NCBI GenBank assembly: GCA_947095585.1
Contig: OX352763.1
Location: 116,353,908-116,417,907, forward strand
DNA from: Nephrocerus scutellatus
Lineage: Eukaryota; Arthropoda; Insecta; Diptera; Pipunculidae
Direction: 5' to 3'
DNA length: 64,000 bases
A program made the translations under genes and the position numbers. This document shows positions 18,115-33,100 of the stretch, in pieces. How positions within the stretch are numbered: position 1 is the stretch's first letter; each line of letters starts with the position of its first letter. The notes under the pieces were generated by a model. That model searched no databases, had not been told where the DNA came from, and saw only the letters and a program-made list of their open reading frames with translations.

Positions 18115-21100
18115 GTAAGTGAAGTAATTTTTTAATTTTTTACTTTTTTAAGGTTTCTACGTTTTAGCGAAAAATATGCGATTTTATGCCAGTTATTTTC
18201 TTTTGACGATATTATTTATTGAAACGAATCATATTTATTTATAAAGAGATCATATTGCATTACACTGATATCCTCCCGCTATGCAAACCAATGGCTGTCT
18301 TCCATTTTGAGATATTTTAGTAAAACTAAGTACTTATGTGTAGAAGAGAAACAAGTCGCAATATTAGGAATATATGACTACAAATAAATAAGATCAGTTA
18401 ATGTAGTTTTCCAGCTTAATGGATGACAGCATTTTCTTCTTTTTAAGATGCCAATTTTTAATTCCTCTTTTCGAAGTACCTACCTTAGCACTGTTCACCC
18501 AAAAATACTGTATATTCTCTGAGCAGTAAAGTTTTTAATTAAAAAAGTTTCTTATTAGAAAGGAGTTACTGAAAATTTTAATATTTTTGTACATATTTTG
18601 TCACATGCAGTTAGAAATTTCCAATTCCAATATGAAAACGTTGATTGTTGCATACCACGATTATTGCAATAGCTCCGATATACAGGGTGTATCAGTTTAG
18701 GTGGCAAATAGTTAAAGGCGTGATTCCTTGGTTAATTACAAGAAAAAATCGTAGGGGAGAATGAATAGTAAAAGAACACAAAAAGACAACCAGAAGACCC
18801 TCAAAAGACTTCCTTACCCCAAAAACACTCCCAAAAGACGTTCTAAAGATACCCAAAATATCCGGAAAATACACCCAAAAGCCCTCCCAAAACACTCTCA
18901 AAAGACACCACAAATACCTTCAAAAGATCCTTAAAAGACCCTCCAAAAGACCCCCTGTCGGTAATGGTTTTAAAACAAGAATTGGTTTATTTTCCACCTA
19001 ATAGACCCTGTATTAACAACGATAAATTGTTGAAAGTAAAAAAAAGCCGTTCAAATAAAATCGCAAGTGTCTTTATAACTTATTTTATATATCTTTATAT
19101 ATAAAAATGATTGTGCGTTTTTAGGTAAATGCACAACTCCCAAACCACTGGACGTATCGCTTATTGGTGCTCCGATAAGTTTATGTTTTGTGTATTTGGA
19201 CCCAGTAGGTGGCGATGAAATCGAGACATTGTCACTCCTAAACCACTGGACGTATCGAAGCCATATTCATACTATATATTCGTTTGGTGCTTAAATAAAT
19301 TCTCGTGTTTTTTTTGGACCCGGTAGGTGGCGTTGGAGCAGAGATATGGGGTGTTGGTGCCTATCGTTGTTATCACATCACGCCTAAGCCACTAGACATA
19401 TTAAAGCCATATGCACACCGTTCTTCTATACTTCTGAATGTTTATCTATTTTTTTTAGGTTCTCGGTAGGTGGCGCTGGAGTTAAGATATTCTTGAAAAT
19501 GTAATTCTGCATATATAACATCACGCCTAAACTAATGAACGTATTGAAGCTATATTTACACTATAAGTTTGTTTCGTGCTCCTATTAGTTCGTTTTTTTT
19601 TGACGGATTGGAGATATGGTTAAATATGACCTAAACCACTGGACATATTCAAGCTTAATTTATACCATATGTTCGGTTGGTGACCCTAAATGTTTATTTC
19701 TTTTTTGAGTCCGGTAGGCTGCGCTGAATTCGAAATATTTTCGTAAACGTTCGTAACAAAGCCATATTTACACCATATGTTCGTTTGGTACTCCGATACG
19801 TTTATATTTTTTTGGATCCGGTAGGTGGAGCTTGAATCGAGATATTTACGAAAATGTTATTAGTTTGGTTATTAGTTATTTTATTTTATACAAACAGTGC
19901 TAGAAGCAAGTGTTGTTGTATTTCATGATTATATAGGCTATAGCAAATGTACAATGTTAATATCAGCTACCGTTTTGGTAGACGAAGGTGGGTCGTGAAG
20001 ACAAGACCCTAGCTCAATTGGCTAATACTGCGACATAACTGTCTATTGTATCGTAGGGTGTAACTAATCTAAGAGACTTACTACCTCCCTAATGAAGGAT
20101 AGTTTGTTTCGCAGATCTGTCGACGAACATATTGCCTTGTGGAAAATACGTCTACTTAACCAGATCAATGCTGGACAATCACAGAGAATGTGCCCGGATG
20201 TTTCATCATCCTCCGAGAAGAACCTACATTCCGTGTTTGAGCCAAGACTAATCTTGCTAAGGGGATATCGCAGGCCACAATGACCTGTGAGAAAGCTCAC
20301 CAGCTTTCTGATACTACCCTTGTCTAGATCAAGGATTTCCTTATAGGAAATTGGATTGTCTAAGCCCTGGGATATTATCCCAATGGGCTAGACGAAGTCT
20401 AGCTTCCCACTTATTAAGCATTACTGTGGTTTCAGTTGACACCACAGTAAGGTTCCGGTCCTAAGAACGCCGATTCTGAACTAGCCCTGGCCGATGCTGA
20501 ATTCCCTGGTAACCAGTGACCCAACCGAGTTTTACGCTGTTAAGCCCTGCCAGGAATTGCAGTCCATCGTAGCAGCATTTAACTGATTTAGAGTCTTTTT
20601 CCACGTCCGTTCAAGAACTTTCGGCAACTTTCGGCCAGCATATGATGGCCGCCTACGTGATCATTGATCTCACCATCATAGTATACAACCAATGTATCAT
20701 TTTAGGATTAAGACCCCAACTTCTGCCGTACAGGGGTCTACTGCTCCACAGAGCCCTAGTGGCACGTTCTATGGTTACTTGATATGACAGTTAAGTCGTT
20801 TATTAAGAATGACTTCGAGATATTTAACCTCACTGGAATACTCTAATGAAATAATGTAGTGTAGGGATTAATGCAAAGCCCTTCTCTGGTGCACCATTCT
20901 AGGACGTGAAGTAATGCACCTTTCATGACATTTGTAATGGTTGTGTTTTGCTTATCGCTAATTGGGATCGCTAAATCATCAGTATAACCAATTGCGATGT
21001 AGCCTGATCTATGTAGATCGTCTAGAAAGTTGTCTATGACGAGTGACCATAGAAGGGGAGAGAGGACATCTCCTTGCGGACAGCACTTAGCTGCAGTCAC

Positions 21101-24100
21101 CGACACAAAAACTTCCCCTGAGGAGGAAGTGATGACTCAATTTTCAAGCATGGCCCTTATCTATTGGTTGGTCGAGCCCTCGATACCTCTGCTACTGATT
21201 GCTCTTGCAATTGAGTCAATGTCAAGGAAAGCACACAGAGCTACTTCGTTTCATGTGTGCGGATTGTGAAGCGCCCAGAAACAGCTTGTTTATTTATATA
21301 AAAGCAGTAATTATGGGGTCTGAGTTTCCAATCCAAGTGGCCTTCATATATCATATACCTATGTAATGTATACCTAAATACCCTTTATATAATACAAGCG
21401 AAATGATCGATGTCTTTCTGATCCTTGCAAATACCCGTAAATTAAGGTATAAGAACAATGTCAAGATATCTGTCCTTCGGACAACAGAATCCAAATCAAT
21501 CAGTTGTTTTTTCTTGAGATGAAAAAAAGTCTTGGCAAGGTTGACCGCAGAAAAAAAACCAACAAACTCTTAAGCTAACAATAGGTAATTTTGCGAAGAA
21601 CAATACGCCCACGACATGTTATTCTATCGGCATTGTTGTCTCCAAGGTATTCCTTTTATTTCTTAATTTTATGTTTCTTTTCTATTGGGATGATGTGTGT
21701 GCATAATGTAATTTCTAACAAAAAAAAGGAAAAAAAGGATTCACTACGAGTTGATGAGTATGCCAGTTGTCGCATTTAAAAATGAAATTATTAATTTCAT
21801 GTTCGTCCTCTATTGTGTGCAAAGGCGATCGTTATAGATTGATTAGAAATAACACAAAAGAAGAGAATGAACCTCGAGAAGAAGGGATTCGACCAACCAC
21901 AATGTATAATCAAAACTGTGGGAGGCACGCATAGCACGCACGCACGCACGCAGTGTTAATATTTCTGGAATACCTTGCAGGTGTAAATCTGTCGAATACC
22001 GGAATTTTTAGCTGTTGAATGACTTGACAGGAAAATTGTCCCCTATACCTAATCTGAAATATATGTGGCACACGCGTTAGCACATTTCTATATAGAGAAG
22101 TCCTTCTTCGCGTGAGTCTGACATGTGCCGCTGATGATTTGATTTGCTTAAGTTAGACACATTGTTGATTCCACGCCGATAAACTTTTCAAAGAGTCATC
22201 ATTCCATACAGGCAGGCTCCTTCTTATTGTTTGCTTGTCGGCTAGCGCGTGTCACCAGGAGAAATAGCTGGTGTCAAAGAGTTCCGCTCTTAATCTTCAA
22301 TTAAATTAAAACTGTAGGGATAGTGTGGAACACGTTCGGTGCTTTGAAGATTAGATTGTCTTGCAGATTGTTGCCTGCATAAGGTAAAAGGATTAATACT
22401 TGACCGCATGCCTAAAGTTATTGGAACTCACCTAGACCAACAAAGTAAGCTTGCAATAATTGTATATATCGCCATATCATGAACATCATTCCAAACAGAG
22501 ATTTGGCTTTGCCGATTCGGTTGACAATGTCCTGTTCGATTCCACCTTCGGTCGAGACAATACTCCCAAGATATTGGAAACTCACTACTCTCTCTACCGG
22601 TTGTCCAGCAATGTTAACTTGAGTTACTGAGTTAGTGCCGAAGTTGATGATTTTGCGGTTTTGGCAGAATTAATCTTCAAACCCGCAACATTGCCTCCCT
22701 TTCCACATTTGTTGTCATTTGGTGCAGCTCCATAATCCTGTGTGAGAGTAAGCAAACGTCGTCAGCGTAGTCCAGATGTTTGAGTTAAGATGTAAGAGTC
22801 CAACGAATTCCTCTGTTTCCAGTAGATAAATCTGCAGATAAAGATAAAGCTACAAAAAGAGTATCGGCGATAGAATGCAACCTTGTCGTACTCCACTTAG
22901 GATCTCGAATTCCTCTGACAGCTTTCCTCTATGCAGCACATGACATTTAGAGCCATCATAGGTTGCTTTAATAATAGCTATTAGTTTATCGTGTATACCT
23001 CTCCTGCACAAGGCGAGCCAGATAAACTGTCTGTTGACGCCTTCTCAAAATCGAGTGTAGTGGTGACCGGAATTCAACGCACTGATCAATAATGATCCGC
23101 AGGGTGTTGATGTGGTCTACACAGGAGGATCCAGTGCGGAAACCGGCTTTTTCGGCATCGAGTGTATCTTCCAGATGTTCCTTAATTCGCTCAAGTACTA
23201 CTTTGGCTATTACCTTAGCAACTGCAGGAATAACGCAAATGCCTCTCCAGTTTTCGCACTCCATTTCACTACCTTTTTTAGGAAGCTTGACAAGCATTCA
23301 CTTCTTTCATTCGTCGGGGAAACTTTCTGCGTTCCAAGCTCTCTCTACAAGAGGATATAAAAGCCCTGCTGATGTCGTTGGAACGGCATGCAGAAGCTCT
23401 GCGGGTATACCATCTACGTCCTACCGAGCTACAACTCTGGCAATATCCTTTCGTGTTCTAGATAACAACTCGGTGGTTTTATTTTTGCTGTAAATTTTGA
23501 TTTGGCGCAGTTCGACATACTGCTCCACCTGATCTATGCCTATTAAAAAGGAGAAAATTTGTTCCTTAACACACTAGGGCTAAGTCTATGCTTTATCTTA
23601 CCGAATCCATTTCAGATTGGCACTGACTAACAAGTTCTGCGTTATTGCTAGTCGCAGTAATGGATTTGATTGCGTATTGGCTGTCTACGCATGTGCAACC
23701 CTACCAGTAATAGCGGTACTGGTAGCAAGTGCACTGCATGCCTAGGGTTTAGGATATCCGCCTGAAAGATGCCCGCAGAGTCGGTCAGTCAGCTTGTAGG
23801 ACCTTGAAAGATTAAGTTTTTCTAAGAAGACTCCATCGCCGACTCCATTTCTCATCTTGGATCCGCAGAGTAGAGTTACGCCAAAAATCCCGAATACTCC
23901 CCCCTCTTTCCAACTTTTTCTAGTCGGTAACTCTACCGCAAAGCTGGGACTGAAGTTCAATTGAAGAGTGCAGTAGTCAGTTGATGCTGGTATTATATCC
24001 TTTGGTACCAGCTACAGTATATTGCGGTGTCCATACGGTTTGGCGACAAACCAGACTCTGAGACGGACTGTGCAGCGCAGTCGCAACGTATTTAATAAAT

Positions 24101-27100
24101 AGGTCGGGAGGTAATAAGTGTACAATTGTGTTTAGATCATCGGTGGGACAGGACCGTAGTTCTCCGGCTATTCCAACCGCTGCTGATCTTTGTATTCTAT
24201 ACTTAGCTTCCTGGCATTGTGCTTATTGTTAATTTCCGGCCAATACACTAGCACTCCATAGGTGAGAATAGGGCGTACCACCGCTGTGTACAGCGATAGG
24301 TTTTGTTACTAGCATCCAGAGAAATACATGCTTTCTTAGCCCTAAATTCTATTGGACCAATTGTCCTGTGGAGCATGTTTAAAACATGTTGATAATGTTT
24401 AAAACAGTCAGCCACAATAAGGACGATATCACCCTTTGCTGGGGAGTGGCTCTGTTGACTGATTTGTTAATGTTATTGCTGCCTAGATTAACATGGATTT
24501 CCCTGCTACCTAGCATGGAGATGATCCATTGTTTTAGGAGTTTATCTACCCCCAACTGAGTGAGAGCCTCCTGGATGGCGTTTATATGTGGAGATTGTTG
24601 AAAGCTCCTTCTGTGTCGTAAAGGTGACATAGATGTTACTGCCGAAGGTTACTAGAGTTCTTCTGACAGCCAATAAACTGTCTCGCTTGCGATTTCCTCG
24701 TCTTCTATACAGTGAGTAACCACTATCAATGTTGATGCAATTTCTTTTTGCCGGCACAAGCCGTCCATTTGTTTGTCTATTTTCATCTTGAAGGAAGCAT
24801 CCATATGGCAGACCGTTTTGCTTTATATAACGATCCATACAGCTTTGATAATAGCAAAAGGGGATTGTTAAGGCGATTTGATTCATAAAAACTAAGTGGT
24901 TTCCTTCAAAATAGTAATTTTATTAAATTTTATTAACTTTAAATTTAAAATTTCTAAATTTTAATAAAGCGACCAGCAAAAGACGGTCCACTTTTATTCC
25001 AGTGTTCAGATTTGATTTTATCAAAAAACTTCTATGCCAGCAATTCTCACTAGATCGCCCTATGACTCATCCATCCATCCATCCATCATCCGTCAGATAT
25101 ATTGATTGCATTTCGTTTTTCAATTTGCCCATTGTTTGGTTAACGAAAATTCATATCCTACAAAAATAGCAACAGAAAACCTTTAACAATAAAAAGTAAT
25201 TTAAAAGCGCAAATTGACCCAAACCTTGACCATCGCGTACCACAATAGTTATTGTAATTTGCATCGCGTACCGCTCATTTGCCAACAACTAACCAACCAT
25301 CCAGCCAAGGACCACCACCACCATTCAATTATGCTCCTGCTCTTTTTATTTTTATGCAAAACTAAAAAAGGGCAATTTTTGCGACGGCTAATCCTCGACT
25401 GAATGGTGCGAGTGATAATGCGCCGGCTTTGCACACCTGTTAGGTGTTATCTGGTACTTATGGTTTTTGTGTGTTTTTAGAGTTTGTCATGAACGATGAT
25501 GCATAGAAATACGAAAAGTGAAACTAAAAGGGATTAATTTGGGTGAAAAAGTAACATTATCCCATTTGAGTGATCCTACATGTTGTACAGTTGTGCTGTT
25601 TGAAAATTTTTATCATAAATTTATGGTTTTTTGACTGGACCTTACCACCAAGCAAGCAAGTTAGTGATCAACTAAAGACACTGTGCTTGCACAAAGTTGG
25701 GAAAGAAAGAAAGGTTAAAATCTGCAGATTGAGAAAAGTCAATTTTTTTTCCAAATACATTTTAAGTCACTTATGAGTATCAGGGGAAAATAATTGTTCT
25801 TCTCTTTATTGAAAAACCCTTTTCTGGCTAACCCGGTTCGTTAATAAGAAAACTGTTGCATTTGGGCAAGTCAGCAAACCGAAGATATTTACGAAATGCA
25901 GTTCCACTCACAGTTTGATGCGGGCTTTAAGCTGGAAGGGTCATTGACCGATACTTCTTCTTCAATGATGCTGGCAATGCAGTCACAGCCGATTGGAATC
26001 GCTACCGGGCCATGTTGGCTGACTATTTTTGAAATAATTTGGTAGAGGTTGACTTGGAGCTATGTGACTTCACCAAGATGGCACCATATACCACACAGCT
26101 GGTTCAATAATGCATTGAATTGAATTAATGTCGAAGTACGGTGACCTTGTTTTCTCCAGAAGTGGAACAGTCTGGACTTGTCATAGCCCCAAACATAAAA
26201 AGAGCCAAAAGGAGTCAAATCACACGAAAGATGCATGCGATCGATTTTTATTATAGAGTGGTTCGGACCCTTATAATGCTCGGCTATATGCTTGGCACTA
26301 ACTCAGTAACTCGAGTTAACATTGGTGGACAGCTGGTAGAGAGAGTAGCGAAATTTCAATATCTTGGGAGTATCGTCTTGACTGAAGGTGGAACCGAACA
26401 GGACATTGACAACCGAATCGGCAAAGCAAAATCAGTGTTTGGAATGATGTCCATGATATGGCGAAGCAATGCGATCAGCTTAAACACCACCCTGCGACTG
26501 TTCCATTCAAATGTTGAATCTGTGCTGTTTTATGGGTGCAGCACTTGGAAGGTGACCGCTACTATCACAAAAAGATTACAAACGTTTGTAAATAGGTTCC
26601 TACGGAACATCTGTCCTAACCGTATCTCTAACGAACCTCTTTACCAGAGAACGGGCCAGGAACCAATAGGCACAACCATCCAACGACGGAAGTGGCAGTG
26701 GATTGGTCATACATTCCGAAAAGGCGACAGTTCCACAGCAAACTACGCAATGTAATGGAATCCGTTATCTCAGGATGGTAGAAGAGGTAGAAGAGAGAGA
26801 AGAGGGTCGTCCGAGAAATACATGCCGCAGAACAGTTGAGGAGGAGTCACGGCAATTGGGGAAGGGTTGGAGAGAGCTGAAGCTCATTGCCAGGAACCGT
26901 ACGCGATGGCGCGTAGGCGTAGTAGAGGCCCCAAAACCCACAAGGGGATATAGGATATAATCAATCAAATCAATTAAATCATATGCTTGGCACAGAGCTG
27001 GGTGTTTTGGAAAAGGACGAGAAAAGATGGGATGTCTATATGAGCTTGTGCTTTGAATGTCTGTGGATCATAGTGATCACTTTAGCATAAGTGTGGCCCT

Positions 27101-30100
27101 AACTTAATGCAATACGGGCATATATTCTCGCTTAATTACTCTTGGAATGTTGGGTAATAAAACGAGATAATTATCAATGAAGACTTAAAAGTATTTTTAT
27201 GGCAGGACGCCAACTGTTCAATCCACTCTCGTTGATTACCTAACAGAGGGTTGGTTGTCTTAAAAAAAATCTCATCTCATAATTAATGCCAATTTACCGA
27301 TGTTACTCTGCATGACTACCAATATTACTATTATTTTGTTATTACGTACTCGTATTATATAAGGATTAAATCTAAAATCAAAATTTAATATTAAATCCAG
27401 ATTTGCACAAAGTGACGAATAGCAGCAGGTAACAAACTCTAATGAGAACAACACTCGAATCCTGGGTTTCTCAGAATTGCGAACGCATTGAATGTCCAAT
27501 TTCTGTTTTCAACTCAGTTTTTGGGAATTCTGCGGTTCGGTTATATTTACATTTAAAGTTTAATCCTTTTCTTAAACCCACTAGATTTTATGTGACATTA
27601 TATACTGATGGTGAATAGTTGCAGCAGAACCTATTTGTAGGCGTGACTCCAATAAATGCATGACGAAAGGTAAATGTTGTATTATTGAGTTCTTGTAATT
27701 TACAGAATTTAATCCGGTAGCTTAAACTCGAGGACTGATGAACTAATTTCAAAAGATTTTCTTAATCACAGAGGTTATATGAGAAACCTTCAGGTAGATG
27801 CTGTAGGTAGACATACATTAGATAGATAGATGTACCGATGGAGATCAACACAACGGAATTGTCTTAAATGTAATCCCCTGATTTATGCTGGATTTGCAAA
27901 GGGGATTAGCCACTTTATTGGCTGAACGTGCACACGATGTGATAGTAATTGCTATATGCGTTAGGTCTAATTGAAGAAACAAGATTATTGAGTAAAACTG
28001 TCGTAATTTCAATAATTTTCCAGAGTTTTTTTAAACTCTGCCACTTTATTACTAATTAACTCGATATTAACACATCGTGCGTTAATGAACGATTATAAAG
28101 TTGATGTCTACCAACTTTTAAATAGGTCTCAATATTATGAAATTACTACGTAAAACGGAAAAAACTCTGATTTTTCAGTTGACTTTTTTATTAAGTTTAA
28201 GAGAGCGCTGTAATTCAGATGAAGTGCGGGATCCAGCAACCCCATATTAAAGATTTGTTAAGAAAACGCATAAACGCATGTATTTCTATTGATCAGTTAC
28301 GCGTTCACACAAAGGATGTGTCAACACTGAAACATATTGACCATATTGGAAATGGGATGAACATAGATCATCATCATCATCATCATATTTGACTCTACAA
28401 CCGGTGTCCGGTCCTGGCCTCCCGAAAAAAGACTTCCCAAGCAGTCTGCTCCTTGCTCATGAGTGTTAGTTGTTTTGTCCACCGGATCCTACCGCGCTTA
28501 ATTCACTTCACGATGTCGACATCGCGGTAACGCTCGTAGATCTCATCATTATAGAGTCTCCGGAATCGTCTGTCTTCACAGACGGGGCCAACAATTCTCC
28601 GTAAGACTAAGCGGTCAGAATGTTTTTTGCAAAGCGCCCAAGTCTCGGATTTAAATGTAACTATTGGTATGGCCATTGTCTTATACACCAGCAGCTTGGA
28701 TGTTATGGTTAGATTCCCGGATTTGAAGTGATTTGACAGATTAAAGTAGGCTTAGTTGGCTTTAAACAACCGTGCGCGTATTTCTGGTTCCATGCTGTTA
28801 TCAACTGCTACAGTTGACCCGAGATAGTTAACGCTCCACTATTTTAATTGAAGGACCAATGTTGGATCTTCCACTCGCAGACGTGTACCACCACCATGTA
28901 CTTTATTTTGCTCTCATTTTTGTCCAGCCACAGGTTTCTTGCCGCCTGCTCAATCTGGATAAAAGCTTCCTGTACAACTCTTGGGTTTCTACCATCGATG
29001 TCAGTATATCGTTTGCGTAAGCCAGTATCTGAATGAACTTATAGAGGAATGTTCTTCTCGCCGTTACGTCAGAGTCTCGGATCACTTTCTCCAACGCCAG
29101 ATTGAAGAGGATGCAGGATATTTTTACTTGCCTTATAACATTGCTCATCGTCAACCTACATAGTCGTGTTAGTTTATTTGGGATGCCGAACTCTCTCATG
29201 GCTTTAAAAAGTTCTACTCTGGCTAGCTATCATAGGCGGCTTTAAAGTCTATACAATGATGGTGTTGTATGTTTTGAAAGTCCATCACCTGCCTAAGGGT
29301 GTAAATCTGAACAGTTGTTGATTTGCCTGGGATGAAGCCACACTGGATGATTTCTTTAGCGTATGGGGCTATCCTGTCTTGAATGATAGAGGAGAAAATC
29401 TTATACGCAACGTTATATCATGATAATTGCTGCATGTTGTGATATTTCCATTTTTTATGTATACGACACAGGATGCCTCTTCGCCATTTCATTATTCATT
29501 ATTCATGAATTGCTTGGTGTAATGTGGGGCCTCCTATTTTAGTCAGTTCCGCTGGGATACCATCTGATACCGGGGCATTGTTATTTTTGAGCCGATTTAT
29601 CGCTCTGCTAACTTCGTCTGTGCTTTGTGACGGCAGCATGGTGTGGTCTTCGGTCATTGGTGGAGCCTCCAATTCCTCAGTTAGCTGACCATTTAGACAC
29701 TCACGAAAGTGCTCTTCCCATCGCTGTATATTGCGTCATACCGCGGACTCTTTGGTAGAACTTCCGCGCCTGGTGCCGTCCTCGCTCTCTGTACTTTTCA
29801 AGTTCACGGACGAGATTCATCTCCCTGCTGCTTTCTTTCGGCGGTGAACTGTTTTTTTATATCATCTGAGCTCTTTTTATTCTTCTTCACGTTCTATGAG
29901 ATTCTTGTATTGCTCGGTACTCAACATTCTTACGTTCAGTCGCTAGCTTGGTCATCGAACCAGTCGTTCCGATCTCTACGACTACTGCCTAAGATGGAGT
30001 CAGGCAGTACTAATGACAGTATTCTTAAGGCGTGTTCATGACATCTGAATCTCAGCACCAGGACTTACTCTCCCTGCATTTAGTGCAAGTCCTATCGCTT

Positions 30101-33100
30101 GGCCGTAGTTGTTTCTGGTCTCTTCGTTGCGGAGGGCAGCCGTGCTGAATCGAATCTGATTTGCGGATGCTGCCTATTTTGATGATCCAATCCGCACTCG
30201 GAGCACCACACCAACAAGATCCGAGTCGACGTTGGTACCTCGTTACATTCGTACCGTCATCAGATTCGCGGTCTATTAACACGTGCTCCATCTGGTTGCT
30301 AGTGGCTCCATCAGGAGATACCCAGGTGGCTTTGTGGATATTTTTACGCGCGAACCTTGTACTCGCAACGACCAAATTATTGCTTGCTGCCATCTCTATG
30401 ACTCGTTGTCCATTGTCATTAGTGTTCTCGTGTAAGCTATGGGTGCCAATGTACTGCCTGAATACTGGCTGCCTACATATTTTGGCATTGGAGACTGCCC
30501 TCCATGAGGTTATGCGAACGATTGAGTACACGATTAACTACAAGCCGTTTACGTTAGCTTTTAGTTAGTTAGTTACCAAACGAGTCGAGAGAAGCACCCC
30601 CAAGGAGGGGTCATCTCTCCCTTTCTGTGGCTGATGGTAATTAACGAAATGCAACTAAAACTTAAAGAGGATAGGATGAAGGTAGTTACGTATGCAGATG
30701 ACGCGGTGATACTCGTATCAGGCCAGTACCTTTCCGTAAACATTGAAGTCATGGAAAGGGCCCTGGGTAAAGTCAGCTCCTGGGCAACAAGCTGTGGCCT
30801 TGGAGTCAACCCTGGGAAGACCGAAATGGTTTTATTCACCAATAAATCCGGCCTTTATCCTTCCAAAACTCAGTGGGATAAGTCTCAGCCTTACCCCCAG
30901 CGCCAAATATCTCGGAGTGATCTTGGGTAGGAAACTTAGCTGGAAGGCTAACATAGGTAGAGAAGAAAGCATGCGTGGCCCTCTATGCCAGCAGCAAAAC
31001 TACGGAAGGAAATGTTGGTTTCAACCAAAGATGGCTCTCTGGCTGTACACAGCTGTTGTTTACGGCCAATTCCTACCTATCTGAGTGGTTTGCTACTAGT
31101 CCATACGGACACTGGAATATACTGCAGACAGTACCTGAAGGTATGATACCATCATCTACTGATTACTGCATCCCTAAATTAAGCTTAAACTCAACTTAAA
31201 CATAAATAAAAAAATTATTCTCATTCTCCGATTTCTTATAATATCGGAATCCAGATTAAATCAAAATTATTTTTTCCAAATTTATTTTTCAAACATTTCT
31301 CTTCGTTACAAATTTGCATTAAAGCGTGAGACCAATGATTTCCAGATCATCCCACACCTTTTACTTTCGATTTAAATACATGCCTATTGTCAGCGTGGGT
31401 TAGTGTTTTGCAATATCAATATCTGTCCATCAATTTTCCTTAACACAATAAAAATGAAACTGACCCACACCGTGCTTATTCCCACATAAAGCCATTTTTA
31501 ATCGAAATGAATCGTGAATGTTTTTCTATGTACGAGTACTTCCAGTGAGTATTTCACGTACACCAACCGCTTCCTTTAGAGGAGTTATGCTGATGACTAT
31601 GACGATCAGCTACGCGATCATCCACTGTACGGAGAAGGCGAGGGACAATAGCGGCCAACAAAGATACACAACAAAGTAATAATAGGCAACCCGTTTGTTG
31701 GGTTCCCATATGAACCGGCTGTCTATATAATGTCCATCAACCTAGATTCAGAAATCCTTTCACAATAATACGCCGTCCGTCTTGCAATTATTAAACCATA
31801 TTTGTATGGGCTGACCATAACATGAGATTTTCACAGAGATTAGCTGAATGAAAGGAGAGAGTTATTTTTTTTTTGCTCTTCTCTCGGTCACTTCCATTTC
31901 CTATTTCTATTGAGTGGATAGAGAGAGAAGGGGTACGGCGGGTATTGCCTGCAACTGCAATCTTTACAAAGGATAAAAATTGCGATTTTTTTTTTGGGTT
32001 GTTACTCGACCATGGTCCAGTTGGACGTTCCGATGGCATCTGTCATCCATTTGCAACCCTTAACAATGCACTTTTTTCGCATTTCTATTTCGCTCTATTG
32101 TTCTGGTACTCTCTGGCACCCACACTTTAAATGGACGAGTACATAACATTCATATATGTACATCCGTATATCCCTCTCATAAAGCAAAAAGATGTGGTGA
32201 TCACTGATAAGTGCGATGAATTACAATCAAATCGGAAAGAGGAAGGACTTTTTTGTTGTTGAAGAAAAAAAAAATGAAAATTATGGAACCATATTCAAGA
32301 TATTGATGCGAAAATCCTTTCCCGGCTGTTTTCAAGAAGCTACATTTTTAGTCAACGCATCCATCTATCCGCATTATCCTTTTGTTGGACAATGGCAAAT
32401 TATTATTGTTGCTGTTATCATAAGTACACGTGATCATACAGTAAGATCATTGTTCGATTTTTGAAATCTTCTTAAATCCTGGCGGACGTCTGTCTCCCAT
32501 AGTAAATATTTGCTCAAAGGTTTAATACCTTCGAGTACTTGGTATTCCTTCTGATGTTGTGATGCTCTTATGCTACAGCAAAAAGGATTACCTCACTTAT
32601 GCATCCAATTTGCTAAACGATTTTATTATTTTTAGGAATTATGTTTGATTGCAAGAATCTCTATACGGTTTCCTTAATGTTGTACCATCTCTTAAATTCT
32701 AAGACTTGGCTGTATGATTTCGCAATGTTGGCTTGTGGGTGACTGCTAAGCAGAGACTTGTCTTTGAAATGAAAACAAATAAACAAATGTAAATGTATAG
32801 AGTATTTGCATTTTTGAAACATTGACCACAGTTGTTGTTATTTCTAAAAGAGGGGTTCTTGTTCCTGAAAATATTTCATTCCCCTTTTCGCTGTTTTTTT
32901 TTTTATGGCTGTGCCAAAGATTGGGAATCTTCCTAAATACTAAAAGAGCCCTCCAGGGATATTAGTATGCACGATTCGTAACCCTAAGTGTTCTAGTCAG
33001 AAATTACACCTACTTACTAAACCCACCTAACACACTTCAACCACTCTCCCAGAGGGACTGCCTTAAGGTATTACATCGCGGGGCTGGTTAGCAGATTAAT

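Noticed and set aside
20000..20060. A-box-like CTAGCTCAATTGGCTAA
   Set aside because: No B-box follows at a usual distance; it lies at the edge of a LINE C fragment, so chance or a decayed SINE cannot be told apart.
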